DNA of 64,000 nt, from NCBI RefSeq assembly GCF_030282825.1, contig NZ_JASTZU010000063.1, forward strand, positions 434,001 to 498,000. Direction: 5' to 3'. The notes beneath the pieces are model-generated. The model saw only the letters and a list, made by a program, of their open reading frames with translations, was not told where the DNA came from and did not search any database. The DNA is from Aquibacillus rhizosphaerae (GTDB lineage Bacteria; Bacillota; Bacilli; Bacillales; Amphibacillaceae). This document shows, piece after piece, positions 38,068-47,766 of this stretch. The position numbers were made by a program, and so were the translations under genes. Positions within the stretch are counted from its first letter, which is position 1; every line of letters begins with the position of its first letter.

Positions 38068-39963
38068 ATGCAACTTAATAAAAATAAATTACCTTTATAT
38101 ATTGTTTCGAGTATTTTATTTGGTTTGAAGACGTATATTGCCTATCGTTTTTTATTTAATATTTCTATAGAAAATTTTTTGCAGGAAATCATTTTAATTA
38201 TCAACCCCGTTGCCTCTGCATTACTTGTATTTGCTGTGAGTGTTTGGCTCAAAGAAAAGTGGCAAATGAGATATCTTCGTTATTCTGCTCTGCTTGGATC
38301 ACTTATATTGTATTTTAATTTGATTTTCTATCGTAATTTTACTGACTTTTTAACTTTACCAGTTTTATTTCAAGGTAGTAATGCAGCGGATTTAGGTTCA
38401 AGTATACTGGCCCTAATGTACCTTCCCGATATTTTCTTATTTACAGATGTATTAATTATTTGGTATTTAAGTAAGAAGCATTATTTTCCGGTTAAAGAAA
38501 GCTATAAGAAAAAGTCAAAGAAGTTAGCGATAATAGCAGTAACGTCTACGTTATTTGTGAACTTTGTTTTAGCGGAAATTGAACGTCCACAATTGTTGCA
38601 AAGAGCTTTTGATAGAGAATATCTAGTTAAAAATTTAGGCATTTTTAACTTTCATATTTATGATTTAGTGTTGCAATCTAAAACAAAAGTACAACGTGTG
38701 TTTGCCGATGGAACGGAAATGACAGAGATAAGGGAGTATGTTAAAAATCATCAATCAAGTAAAGAAGTGTCAGACTTATTTGGTGTTGCTGAGGATAAAA
38801 ATGTTATTATCGTGTCGTTAGAGTCTGTTCAAAGCTTTGTGATTAACAATACTGTCAATGGAGAAGAGATTACACCATTTTTAAATGAACTTATAGAAGA
38901 GAGTTATTACTTTGAAAACTTCTATCATCAGACAGAACAAGGAAAAACCTCAGATCATGAATTTTTAGTAGATAATTCTTTATACCCGTTACCTAGGGGA
39001 GCTGTTTATTTTACCCATAGCCAAAATGAATATAATCCTTTGCCAGAATTATTAAAGGGGCAAGGCTATTATTCTACAGTTTTCCATGCCAATAATAAAA
39101 GTTTTTGGAATCGGGATGTCATGTATGAGAATAATGGTTATGATCATTTTTATGAAGAAGAGGCATATGAAATCAACGATGATAATTCAGTAGGATGGGG
39201 CTTAAAAGACAAACCTTTTTTTGAACAGTCGCTTAAATATTTACAGTCTATTCCACAACCTTTTTACTCCCGTTTTATTACCTTAACGAATCACTATCCA
39301 TTTAATTTAGGAGAGGACGATGCTTCCATTGAACCTTATGATTCAAATTCAAAGACTTTGAATCAGTATTTTCCAACGGTTCGCTATACAGATGAAGCAT
39401 TAGCGTTATTTTTTGAACAATTAAAAGAATCAGGTCTTTATGAAGATTCTATTATTCTAATTATGGGTGATCACTACGGGATAAGTGATTTTCATAATAA
39501 TGCAATGAGTGAATTTCTAGACAAAGAGGAAATCACACCATACGATCAAGTGCAATTACAACGTGTACCATTTCTTATTCATATACCTGGACATTCAGGT
39601 GAAACAATATCAAAAGTGAGTGGTCAAATTGATGTGAAACCAACATTACTTAACCTCCTTGGTGTGAAAAATGATAAAGATATTGTCTTTGGTACAGACA
39701 TATTCACTGATACAAGTAAAGATAATTTTATTGCTCTAAGAAATGGGAGCTTTATAAGTGAAAATTATATCTATACAAAAAATCAATGTTATGACAGGTT
39801 GACAGGTGAAGTCTTAGCGATTGATGGTAATGCCTTACAATCTCCTAAAGCAGGAGATAATCCATGTGAACCGATAAAAGAAAATGCGGAAAAAGAATTA
39901 TCTTATTCTGACAAAATTGTCTATGGAGACTTGTTCAGGTTTTATGATTTTGATGAAAAATAA
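38068..39963 (+). CDS. LTA-synthase-family sulfatase-fold protein
   Basis: 631 residues after GGAGGG. Five N-terminal membrane helices (within about 1-175), then the extracellular sulfatase-like domain. The metal/nucleophile set is recognisable: NVIIVSLESVQ, the catalytic Thr294 in GKTSDHEF, and MGDHYGIS. This matches lipoteichoic acid synthases or primases (LtaS, YfnI, YqgS, YvgJ), which transfer glycerol-phosphate from phosphatidylglycerol. The N-terminal cap differs enough that I do not assign which paralogue. It is followed by a YitT gene 100 bases on. Confidence 0.9.
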   Translation: MQLNKNKLPLYIVSSILFGLKTYIAYRFLFNISIENFLQEIILIINPVASALLVFAVSVWLKEKWQMRYLRYSALLGSLILYFNLIFYRNFTDFLTLPVLFQGSNAADLGSSILALMYLPDIFLFTDVLIIWYLSKKHYFPVKESYKKKSKKLAIIAVTSTLFVNFVLAEIERPQLLQRAFDREYLVKNLGIFNFHIYDLVLQSKTKVQRVFADGTEMTEIREYVKNHQSSKEVSDLFGVAEDKNVIIVSLESVQSFVINNTVNGEEITPFLNELIEESYYFENFYHQTEQGKTSDHEFLVDNSLYPLPRGAVYFTHSQNEYNPLPELLKGQGYYSTVFHANNKSFWNRDVMYENNGYDHFYEEEAYEINDDNSVGWGLKDKPFFEQSLKYLQSIPQPFYSRFITLTNHYPFNLGEDDASIEPYDSNSKTLNQYFPTVRYTDEALALFFEQLKESGLYEDSIILIMGDHYGISDFHNNAMSEFLDKEEITPYDQVQLQRVPFLIHIPGHSGETISKVSGQIDVKPTLLNLLGVKNDKDIVFGTDIFTDTSKDNFIALRNGSFISENYIYTKNQCYDRLTGEVLAIDGNALQSPKAGDNPCEPIKENAEKELSYSDKIVYGDLFRFYDFDEK

Positions 39964-40063
39964 CTAGAAAAATCATCTGTAATTTCACTCTTGACTTTTA
40001 CTTTTGTGGAGCTTAAAATTCATTGGGTATTTCTATTATTCTATGAATTGGAGTGTTAAGTCC

Positions 40064-40882
40064 ATGAGGCGTTTATATAGTCTTATTGTTATATTAGTAG
40101 GTTCTTTAGCCTTAGGATTTGCTTTTAATATATTCCTTCTTCCCCACGAAGTTTTATCAGGTGGGGTGACAGGTCTTGCGATGATTTTTGGACTACTTTC
40201 GCCAGTGAACAGTGGAATTTGGTTTTTTCTTTTAAATATTCCTATTTTAATTATCGGATGGATGAAGTTAGGAAAAGAATTCATTGGGAACAGCATTTTT
40301 GCTGTTGTGATTACATCTATTTCCATGCAATATATTCCAGTCGTTGCAGTAACGGATGACCCGTTGTTATCTGCTGTATTTGGAGGAGTTATTTCAGGTG
40401 CGGCTATAGGGGTTATTATTCGTTTTTATGGGTCAACTGGAGGTTTTGATGTCGTTGGACTTCTTCTTACTCAGAAGCGTGATATTCCTTTAGGTGGATT
40501 AGTTTTCTGTTTAAATAGTGTTGTTGTGTTTATTTCTGGATTTATCTTTTCTTGGGATTTAGCATTGTACACAATGGCTTCCATTTATATTTCTGGGATT
40601 GTTGTGGACCGTGTTCATACTCGTCATATAAAACTGAACTTAATGGTTGTAACCAATCAAGGTGAGGAGCTTAAAAACGAGTTAATTAACAATTTGATCC
40701 GTGGTATCACCGTCATGGATGGCCAAGGTGGATATTCAAATGCGGAGCGAAAAGTTTTATATACGGTTATATCTCGTTATGAATTAGCGATTGTTAAGTC
40801 GCTTATTAAACGTGTAGACCAAACAGCATTTGTTAGCGTTAGTGAAACAGTTGAAGTAATTGGGAATTTTAGAAGGGAATAG
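40064..40882 (+). CDS. YitT-family membrane protein
   Basis: The ATG at 40064 follows GGAG by ten bases and starts the first helix cleanly; earlier in-frame ATGs lack sites. 272 residues with five or six helices (FNIFLLPHEVLSGGVTGLAMI, then GFDVVGLLLTQK) and a C-terminal DUF2179 domain (RGITVMDGQGGYSNAERKVL). Bacillus species carry several YitT paralogues; their role is unknown, although one influences sporulation-stage processes in some species. It ends in a complex terminator shared with the beta-propeller gene. Confidence 0.9.
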   Translation: MRRLYSLIVILVGSLALGFAFNIFLLPHEVLSGGVTGLAMIFGLLSPVNSGIWFFLLNIPILIIGWMKLGKEFIGNSIFAVVITSISMQYIPVVAVTDDPLLSAVFGGVISGAAIGVIIRFYGSTGGFDVVGLLLTQKRDIPLGGLVFCLNSVVVFISGFIFSWDLALYTMASIYISGIVVDRVHTRHIKLNLMVVTNQGEELKNELINNLIRGITVMDGQGGYSNAERKVLYTVISRYELAIVKSLIKRVDQTAFVSVSETVEVIGNFRRE

Positions 40883-40948
40883 ATAGACAGGTTCCTATTC
40901 CCAATCTTAGCAGACCCACCTAATGCCAAATAGGGACGCAACCTGTCT
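40875..40948. terminator. Nested hairpins between convergent genes
   Basis: GGGAATAG (40875-40882) pairs with CTATTCCC (40895-40902), and AGACAGGTT (40885-40893) pairs with AACCTGTCT (40940-40948). The two pairings interleave, so they are alternatives. They lie between the converging YitT and beta-propeller genes. Confidence 0.65.
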
Positions 40949-40955
40949 TTAAACC

Positions 40956-43205
40956 CTACGGTAATTTAATTGTTTGAGTGATACGCTCATCATTTATGTC
41001 ATAGACATTCATTTGATCAAATGAAAGGGTATAGAGGAGATCACCTACGGAAACCATGCGCATGATTTGCGATTCCCATTCAGGATATTCAATGTCTTGT
41101 GCTTGGTCTTGGTGTGTGATCGTATCTTTTAACTCAATCCCTGCATCAGGTGAGATTTCGTATAAAAAAGCTCCTTCATAAACGTAGGTTTGTTCTTCAT
41201 AAATCGCATCTCCTTTATGTACAGTTTTTGTTTCATATATTTGAGCTGGAAAACCAAAGAGGTTTTTCTCCGGATGTTTATATAATGATTTATGATTATA
41301 GTTGATCTCTGAGTAGGATCCACCTTGACCGAGTATTTCACTAAATTTTTCTTTCGGATTTCTAGGGTCACTTACATCAAAGACAGATATTTTAAGACCA
41401 ACTTGTCGAACACGAGGCTCACTACTTCCTTTGACATCTTCTAATTTAGTATGTTGGCCGAATCCAATCACATGGTTGTCATCGAGTGGATGTAGATAAT
41501 TACTAAAGCCTGGAATCTTTAATTCCCCTAACACTTCTGGATTTTCTGCGTCCTCTAGATTAATAACAAATAAAGGATCGACCTGTTTGAATGTGACCAT
41601 GTATGCCACGTTCTCCATAAACCTGACACTGTAAATTTGTTCTCCTTTAGCTAGGCCTTCGATTTCACCTAAAGAGTTTAAATCAGTATCAAAGGTGTAC
41701 AAGTTATTAGTGGATGGTTGATTATCTTGCCACATATCCCCTTTAGTAGTGGCGACGCGGAAGGTTCCATTTCGTTCGTCCATAGCAAATTGGTTAATCA
41801 ATGTCCCATTAACGATAGTAGAAGCGTTGTAGGTCATTTTTCCACCATCAATGTTAAATTGAATTATTTCCGTGTCGGCAGATTGAGGCATCATGATGTC
41901 AGTAGTAGTTTTTTTACTGGTTGATTCACTAGGATGATACTTATTCACTGCTGTGTATAAGTGGTTTTCTGACATGTATATTTGATTGGAAGCGCCCAAA
42001 TAGGTTTCAACATTTGCTTCTTGTTCCATGTCATTCAAATCGATTGTGCTTAGCAACATAAAACTTTCTTCGTCACTTTCTGGGAAGAAATACAAATCCT
42101 CATAATTGATTGGCTTGCCCTCATCACTTACTGCTGTATCTTTCACAAAGGGACGAAATTCAATAGCCTGCTCATCAATATTTTCTCCCTCATTCCGCAT
42201 CAAGTGATACGGAGGATGGTTATTTCCAACTACATATAAAAAGCCGTTCATTTTTCGAGAAGCAGTCAGGTCGCCTTCTATGGTAAATTCTCTAATTTGT
42301 TTAGGATCTTCTTTGTTAGAAATATCATAGATAAATACACTCGTTTGAGTCGAATAGACTGGTGGATAAGCAATATCTTCGTTGGGTGACTGCTCAGAAA
42401 GTTCATTTTTTATATCACTTCGAATACTTTCATATGTGTAGCCAATACTGATTAAGAGGTCGTTGTGTAAAAGTAATTCTTGTGCATGAAATTCTTTTTC
42501 TTGAATTCTGCTAATAACGTTGCTGCTGGTTCCATTTGTCGATGCAATAACGATGTCATTTTCCCTTGCAAAATAAAGATAGTCACCATCGGATTTTACG
42601 ATGTCACCTTCATCGATTCCTTCGACCTGGACATTAGTTTCAGAAGTTGGAGCATCATTACCGGCACCAGAACTAGTAGCTGTATCTGCTGCAGAATCGG
42701 AGCTCTCAGTTGTTTCGTCCTGAAAGGAAAATCCCTCATTGCCCTGGATTGTTTTTTCTATCCGTTCATTTAATAGCGTGACTAATTGTTCATTGTTTTT
42801 AATGTTAGGTAATTCTTTTACTGCTTGGAAAGCATGTGTAAGGGACTTAGTTAAGTGGTCACCTTGAGCGGTTTCTATATTATCAGAAATGGTTATCAGA
42901 TAATTTTCATCCATATTATATCCATCTTCCGGAGATAATAAAGTCAATATGGTATAATCATCATTCCATTCTATAGTTACGGATACTTTATCGTTGTTAT
43001 TATCAAAAACGGTTACTGTTTCATTTGTAAATGTGTCGGGATTCATTTCATCTGAGAAATGGACGGACCAATCTTTAAATGTCGATGCATAGCTTGAAGC
43101 AGAAGGAATCATAGCAGTTACATTATTTGAAAGAAAACTATACATAAGAACCCCAATCGCACATATACCAATGACACACATTAAAAAAAAAGATTTCTTA
43201 TTCAC
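40956..43205 (-). CDS. Secreted or anchored beta-propeller protein (PF09826 type)
   Basis: 749 residues from GTG with GAGGTG eight bases upstream. An uncleaved signal or membrane helix (about 5-26) is followed by a SbsA-type Ig-like domain (about 35-125), a Ser/Thr/Ala-rich linker, and a large beta-propeller domain starting near NVQVEGIDEGDIVKSDGDYLY, the signature of PF09826. Blade motifs such as LYVVGNN and ADTEIIQFNIDGG recur. Function unknown; it faces outward at the membrane. Its long 5' leader toward 43.4 kb contains no other gene. Confidence 0.88.
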   Translation of the reverse strand: MNKKSFFLMCVIGICAIGVLMYSFLSNNVTAMIPSASSYASTFKDWSVHFSDEMNPDTFTNETVTVFDNNNDKVSVTIEWNDDYTILTLLSPEDGYNMDENYLITISDNIETAQGDHLTKSLTHAFQAVKELPNIKNNEQLVTLLNERIEKTIQGNEGFSFQDETTESSDSAADTATSSGAGNDAPTSETNVQVEGIDEGDIVKSDGDYLYFARENDIVIASTNGTSSNVISRIQEKEFHAQELLLHNDLLISIGYTYESIRSDIKNELSEQSPNEDIAYPPVYSTQTSVFIYDISNKEDPKQIREFTIEGDLTASRKMNGFLYVVGNNHPPYHLMRNEGENIDEQAIEFRPFVKDTAVSDEGKPINYEDLYFFPESDEESFMLLSTIDLNDMEQEANVETYLGASNQIYMSENHLYTAVNKYHPSESTSKKTTTDIMMPQSADTEIIQFNIDGGKMTYNASTIVNGTLINQFAMDERNGTFRVATTKGDMWQDNQPSTNNLYTFDTDLNSLGEIEGLAKGEQIYSVRFMENVAYMVTFKQVDPLFVINLEDAENPEVLGELKIPGFSNYLHPLDDNHVIGFGQHTKLEDVKGSSEPRVRQVGLKISVFDVSDPRNPKEKFSEILGQGGSYSEINYNHKSLYKHPEKNLFGFPAQIYETKTVHKGDAIYEEQTYVYEGAFLYEISPDAGIELKDTITHQDQAQDIEYPEWESQIMRMVSVGDLLYTLSFDQMNVYDINDERITQTIKLP

Positions 43206-43410
43206 AATGAACTCACCTCGTTTAGTATAGGATATATTATCCTTTATAATTACTTTGACGTTTCATAAAGAAAATGGTTACATGGGACAAGGTTTCTTCT
43301 TTCCGAATTATTTTTTGTGTATTTGAAAAAGTTCGTCTGATAATTTGGTCAGAAGTACAACTTTATGCTAGTATGAACATCTACTAAAGAAAAAAAGGGA
43401 CGTGTTTTAT

Positions 43411-43767
43411 ATGATAGAAATAACAATACCAAAAGCGGATATTACGATTAATAAAAAGGATTATCCTGAAGAAAGCAATGTATATGGTTTTACAGAGCTT
43501 CACCTGATTCCTAGAGATAAAGGTGGGATTTTCATGTTTTATAACATTAATGAGGAATTACTTTTCGTTGGGAAGGCTAGAAAGCTAAGACAAAGAGTTA
43601 AGAAGCACTTTGAGGATAATGTATCGGTAATAAAAAATCACCGTGATGAAGTGGCTACGATTGATGTATGTCTCGTTGAAGATCCTGTCCATAGAGAAAT
43701 TTATGAAACGTATATTATTAATGAGCTTAAAGCAAAATATAATATAGACAAAGCGTTATTTAGATAA
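43411..43767 (+). CDS. GIY-YIG nuclease-domain protein
   Basis: The ATG at 43411 is chosen (AAAGGGA ten bases upstream); GTG at 43402 is an alternative. About 118 residues. The GIY-YIG core appears as GGIFMFYNINEELLFVGKA followed by RKLRQRVKKHF, as in the UvrC N-terminus, with a Glu in the HREIYETYIINELK helix that would hold the metal. A single small nuclease domain without partner domains; the role is unknown. Confidence 0.85.
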   Translation: MIEITIPKADITINKKDYPEESNVYGFTELHLIPRDKGGIFMFYNINEELLFVGKARKLRQRVKKHFEDNVSVIKNHRDEVATIDVCLVEDPVHREIYETYIINELKAKYNIDKALFR

Positions 43768-43828
43768 GTTGCTTACATTGATGGACTATTAGTGACAAGA
43801 GGTACAACTGCCCTTATGTCCCGAAAAT

Positions 43829-43875
43829 AAACATCCCTTGGAAAAAGATATACTTTTCCAAGGGATGTTTTTTTG
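43829..43875 (+). terminator. Strong terminator of the GIY-YIG gene
   Basis: A 15-base perfect stem, 43831-43845 with 43854-43868, extended by A/T pairs and followed by seven T. A GGGACA-like segment (TTATGTCCCG) lies just before it. Confidence 0.92.
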
Positions 43876-44108
43876 TTGGAGCTAATCTGTAAACTGAAAT
43901 GTAGTTTTACTAGTTTTTAGAAATCCGAAATATTAGTATAAGAATTAAAAGTGTAGCATTATTTCATTGATTCTTCCATTATGTATAGGTTTGCTAGCAT
44001 TTTTATTTGGGAAAGGGTAACTATAACCGTTTTGATTTCGGATTGTAAACTCTTGTAAGACGCATTTAACGAAACAAAGAAATAATGAATGTAGAAAGGT
44101 TGATATAG

Positions 44109-44315
44109 ATGAAAAGTAAGTTAGCTGCTGGATTACTAGGTATTTTCTTGGGAGATTTCGGAATACACAAATTTTATCTTGGTCAAAAAGGAAAGGGTAT
44201 TTTATATTTAGTATTCTGCTGGACAGGCATACCAGCAATTATAGGTTTTATAGAAGGTATCATCTATCTGTTTAGCTCTGAGGAGAAGTTTCAATCTAAA
44301 TATGTAGTTAGTTAA
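44109..44315 (+). CDS. TM2-domain protein
   Basis: 68 residues after AAAGG. Two membrane helices with the TM2 signature: LLGIFLGDFGIHKFYLGQKGKG and a second helix IPAIIGFIEGIIYLFS. Typical length for the family. The function of bacterial TM2 proteins is unknown. It has its own terminator. Confidence 0.9.
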   Translation: MKSKLAAGLLGIFLGDFGIHKFYLGQKGKGILYLVFCWTGIPAIIGFIEGIIYLFSSEEKFQSKYVVS

Positions 44316-44322
44316 AAAGCTT

Positions 44323-44366
44323 AAAGGCCGGTTGTATGGTATCTAAAATGCAACCAGCCTTTTTCT
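44323..44366 (+). terminator. Terminator of the TM2 gene
   Basis: AAAGGCCGGTTG (44323-44334) pairs with CAACCAGCCTTT (44351-44362, one mismatch), followed by T. Confidence 0.85.
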
Positions 44367-44486
44367 ATGTATGAAGAGGGCAAAAACTGCTGATGCGTCC
44401 TTTTAAAAAATACGAATCGCGCAAATGTATAAACAAAAAGAAAAGGTTAATTATACTTAGTAAGATTGTTAATAAGGAGTTTAAAA

Positions 44487-44714
44487 ATGAAACCATATCA
44501 GATTAAAAATATGATTATTGACGATGGATTTTATAACGCAGAAACTGTAACTGCTGATTTTACTAGCGAGGGTAAGAATTTTAGCGTAACTTTTGACAAG
44601 TCTGACCTTGGAATAGTTAATGCTTGGGCTTTTGAAAATCATACTTCTGTTCCTATTGATTTACCGGAGGACTTAATTGAATCAATCAAACAAGATGTGA
44701 AGAAGAAGATTTAA
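44487..44714 (+). CDS. Small protein of unknown function, 75 residues
   Basis: AAGGAG lies six bases before ATG 44487, which is preferred over 44466. The product is soluble, mixed alpha/beta in character (VTADFTSEGKNFSVTFDKSD, then a C-terminal helix of Glu/Lys). No family recognised and no obvious operon partner. Confidence 0.65.
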   Translation: MKPYQIKNMIIDDGFYNAETVTADFTSEGKNFSVTFDKSDLGIVNAWAFENHTSVPIDLPEDLIESIKQDVKKKI

Positions 44715-45221
44715 TTTTTATTTTGTTACTAGTTCTAGAAGGGAAAACAAACAATATGAAGCTAGAACTTACACTTATATAATCTTTATATTGGATTTAC
44801 TGTTCATGAAGCGACGATTTAAGTTATATTACCTCCTAAAATATTTACAGTCAATGCTAATAAATTATACCACTTGGACAAAAACATAGCCCCATTCAAA
44901 TAAATTCATCTCTTTTTCATCAGCATATTTTCACTAATTTCTAACTTATTAAATTTCTACAAAATCTTAGATAACGAAAAACAGCCTTTCTTTACCATTT
45001 TCCTTTTAAAAATCGTCTAACAAAAAAATTCAGAGACTCTGTTATATCCGCTAGTTTATACCTTCACGATAATATTTAAAAATACTTAAGAAAGTAATCC
45101 TCGCTAAGCCTTTATTCAATCTGAATCCCCATGCTGGGGAGAGCTTAGCCTTCCTATCATCATTTACATAAGATTATCCATGTTAAAAATTTTGAAAAGC
45201 TTTTTTCAGTTATTCGGTTGA
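44715..45221. other. Non-coding A/T-rich stretch
   Basis: About 500 bases with many stops in all frames, including oligo-A and oligo-T tracts. I see no gene, tRNA or clear hairpin. Confidence 0.4.
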
Positions 45222-45308
45222 AATAACAGTTTTATTTTGTTAGTAATTCTATTTATTCTATTGATTATCGTAGGTGACGACTACCCTATTGGTGGAGGGT
45301 ACAGTTAA
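45222..45308 (+). pseudogene. YjcZ-like sporulation peptide relic
   Basis: A short frame open from TGA (45219-45221) to TAA (45306-45308) reads SFILLVILFILLIIVG followed by DDYPIGGGYS. The LFILLIIVG block is the hallmark of the YjcZ family of tiny Bacillus sporulation membrane peptides. The usual Gly/Tyr-rich N-terminus, an ATG and a ribosome site are absent, so it is probably a truncated copy; initiation at TTG 45237 seems unlikely. Confidence 0.5.
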
Positions 45309-45461
45309 TAAATTACCACTTTTTTTACAATTTCTCTATGCAGGTAATGACCATAACCACCAAATGTACGCTTGATAATTACTCATCTTGTTGTATGGTC
45401 TTAGAAGAAAGGGTTTCTCCACCTTTTTTTAAAAAAAACATATTTGATTTTATCTATCAAA

Positions 45462-46154
45462 TTAACTAGATTTTTTCTCATAACCTACTACATATAATGG
45501 TTTGTTTGGCAGCCATTCAGCATAAAGGACTTCTTTATAATTCGTAATGCTTTGCATTGCTAGTTGATCTTTTAACCATTTTTCATCAAACCCAACTTCA
45601 CTTAAATTATCGTAAACAACTTCCCCATCCAAAATAAGTGTAATCGGTATATTTACTGGTTTAGTAGGCACGTTTAGATCACTATTTTTTGGAGTATCAT
45701 GCTCTGACTTGGGCAGAACACTAATTTTACCATTTGATTCCAAAACCCCAAACTCAACTTCTTGAATTGAGAAATAACCTTGTTGTCTTATTAAACTTTG
45801 TAATGTATTGATATCTATTTTGCCTTTTTTAAGAGCATCATATTTTATTTTTCCTTGATGAATGACTATGTTTGGTTCTCCTTCTAGAAGCTTTCGTGTA
45901 CCTTTAAATTTTTGAGTTAACATTTCTACAACATAAATAAGAATACCCCAACACAATATAGCTGCGGTTATATGACTAAATGTTATTTCATTATCATAAA
46001 TAGCATTACCTAGGAGTTCCCCTAAAATTATTGCGGAAATAAATTCAAAAGGAGAAATTTGCGCGAATTGTGTTTTCCCTAAACATTTTAAAACAACAAA
46101 CAATAAAATAAATCCCCATAATAGTTCAGTTATAATTGAAATATATTCATCCAT
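45462..46154 (-). CDS. DUF421 membrane protein (YetF type)
   Basis: 230 residues after AGGGGATG. Three N-terminal helices (within 1-80) with KCLGKTQFAQISPFEFI, the DUF421 signature, then a cytoplasmic domain with two YetF-like halves (GEPNIVIHQGKIKYDALKKGKI and ITLILDGEVVYDNL). The Bacillus family includes YetF, YrbG and YkjA; some are linked to spore germination proteins and membrane stress, but activity is unknown. It lies 292 bases downstream of a CLC gene that itself follows a second DUF421 gene. Confidence 0.9.
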   Translation of the reverse strand: MDEYISIITELLWGFILLFVVLKCLGKTQFAQISPFEFISAIILGELLGNAIYDNEITFSHITAAILCWGILIYVVEMLTQKFKGTRKLLEGEPNIVIHQGKIKYDALKKGKIDINTLQSLIRQQGYFSIQEVEFGVLESNGKISVLPKSEHDTPKNSDLNVPTKPVNIPITLILDGEVVYDNLSEVGFDEKWLKDQLAMQSITNYKEVLYAEWLPNKPLYVVGYEKKSS

Positions 46155-46446
46155 TGTTTCATCCCCTAAAAGTCAGTGTCAACCACATTATTACCATATT
46201 AAGGTTGTTCATACTAGAAGAGGTGAAATGATGGTTTACTTTCTGCGCAGAAAAATCTTGTCCCAACGTATTGTCCTAGCGGATTTTAAGTCCAATGTTT
46301 CTTTATAACTAAAGGATGGGTATCCCGATACTTAGAAAGTAAGCAGTTATTCGTATAATTGATTATCGTTTATGTCTTTAGCGTGTGTATTGCTTTTTGT
46401 GCTAAAACGCTAGCAATATGGAAGTGAAAAGAAAAGGAAAACAAGG
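46155..46446. other. Gap between DUF421 and CLC genes
   Basis: No gene on the reverse strand. A forward 26-codon frame at 46231-46308 has a GAGGTG site but no recognisable product. A TTGTCCCAACGTATTGTCC segment at 46260 has the TGTCCC word. Confidence 0.3.
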
Positions 46447-47754
46447 TCAGGTATCGTTATTCTTTTCAATACTTTTAATCGTTTTTCCATTGGGGATATT
46501 ATATAATCTACTTTTAGGTTCATGAACTTGTTGAGATGGCCATAGCCCGTGGTGTCCAGAAAATATATAGCTAACAAAGCAGGCAACAAAAAAGAACTCT
46601 AAACCTTTTCCATCAAACATTTCCAATGCCAATAAGAATGCTGTTATCGGTACATTAGCACCTCCGCTAAAGGTAGCGATTAACCCTAATGCAGCGAGAA
46701 ATGATATAGGCAAACCAATAAAATCATGTAACGTATTACCTAATGTAGCACCCATGAAAAATAATGGAATAGCCTCACCACCAACAAAGCCAGTTCCAAG
46801 TGTAACAGCAGTGAATACGAGTTTTGCTAAGAAGGCGAATGGAGGAACATCTTCGGTAAAAGATTGTTGCAACATTTCTAGTCCGCGACCATTGTAATCT
46901 TGGGAACCAATGATTAACGTGAATATTACTATAATAATTCCCCCCATAAAAGCACGTTTCATATGGTTTTTCTTGAATAACCTCTCGGACGTTTCCTGAA
47001 TCCAATGTCTTAACTGACAATATAATATACTTAAAAGGCTAAAAATAAGTGAGACTAGAATGACTTTTGCAAAGGTAAGTAGAGATAGTTCTGGCACCAT
47101 TTCAATTATTAATTCTTCATGCTCAACTCCCCAAGCGCCTGTCGTTATAAAATGTGCAACATAACTTGCGATAAGACATGGGATGATGGCTTCAAATTTA
47201 ATCATACCTAAAGCAACCATTTCGATTCCCATAAAAGCTCCAGCAATCGGAGCTCCAAAAGCTGCCCCAAATCCTGCGCTTATTCCACTCATAATCAGAA
47301 TGCGTTTATCGAAAATCTTTATTTTGAATAAACGATTAACCGTTTGGGCTACACTTCCACCCATTTGAATAGCAGCTCCTTCTCTTCCAGTCGATCCACC
47401 AAATAAAACGGTGATGAAGGTAGCTAAATAGGTGATTGGCCCCATACGTTTTAATAGTTGTTTTTTTCCTTGTACTCCTTCAATCACCAAGTTATTTTGT
47501 TCTGCAGCATCATGTAATGAATGATTCAAATATACTTTTCCATAGTTCATATATATGTATCCGATTAAAATTCCACCTAAAGGAAGAAGAAAGACAAGCC
47601 ACTGACTATCCTTCTCACGTAACTCTCCTAAGTAATCGTTTGCCTCAAGTAATAAAGCCGTTGTTGATCCAACTACACCGCCAATAATGCTACCGAATAA
47701 TATCCACTGAATAAGCGTTAAAAAAAGGTTTGTATATTTTTCTTTTATGTTCAC
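46447..47754 (-). CDS. CLC-family anion channel or antiporter, possibly fluoride type
   Basis: 435 residues from GTG; its ribosome site overlaps the stop of the upstream DUF421 gene (12-base gap), suggesting translational coupling. About ten helices. The selectivity motif region reads GGSTGREGAAIQMGG, and the later one FSGGANVPITAFLLALEMF. The GREG-x-x-x-QMGG and A-N-V-P-I forms are closer to the fluoride-exporting CLC-F branch or YfeO-like group than to chloride EcCLC; this subtype is inference. No fluoride riboswitch is visible upstream. Confidence 0.85.
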   Translation of the reverse strand: MNIKEKYTNLFLTLIQWILFGSIIGGVVGSTTALLLEANDYLGELREKDSQWLVFLLPLGGILIGYIYMNYGKVYLNHSLHDAAEQNNLVIEGVQGKKQLLKRMGPITYLATFITVLFGGSTGREGAAIQMGGSVAQTVNRLFKIKIFDKRILIMSGISAGFGAAFGAPIAGAFMGIEMVALGMIKFEAIIPCLIASYVAHFITTGAWGVEHEELIIEMVPELSLLTFAKVILVSLIFSLLSILYCQLRHWIQETSERLFKKNHMKRAFMGGIIIVIFTLIIGSQDYNGRGLEMLQQSFTEDVPPFAFLAKLVFTAVTLGTGFVGGEAIPLFFMGATLGNTLHDFIGLPISFLAALGLIATFSGGANVPITAFLLALEMFDGKGLEFFFVACFVSYIFSGHHGLWPSQQVHEPKSRLYNIPNGKTIKSIEKNNDT

Positions 47755-47766
47755 GCCAATTGTCCC

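Noticed and set aside
46231-46308. 26-codon forward frame with a GAGGTG upstream
   Set aside because: No family resemblance, no terminator and located between two reverse-strand genes; kept only as a remark.
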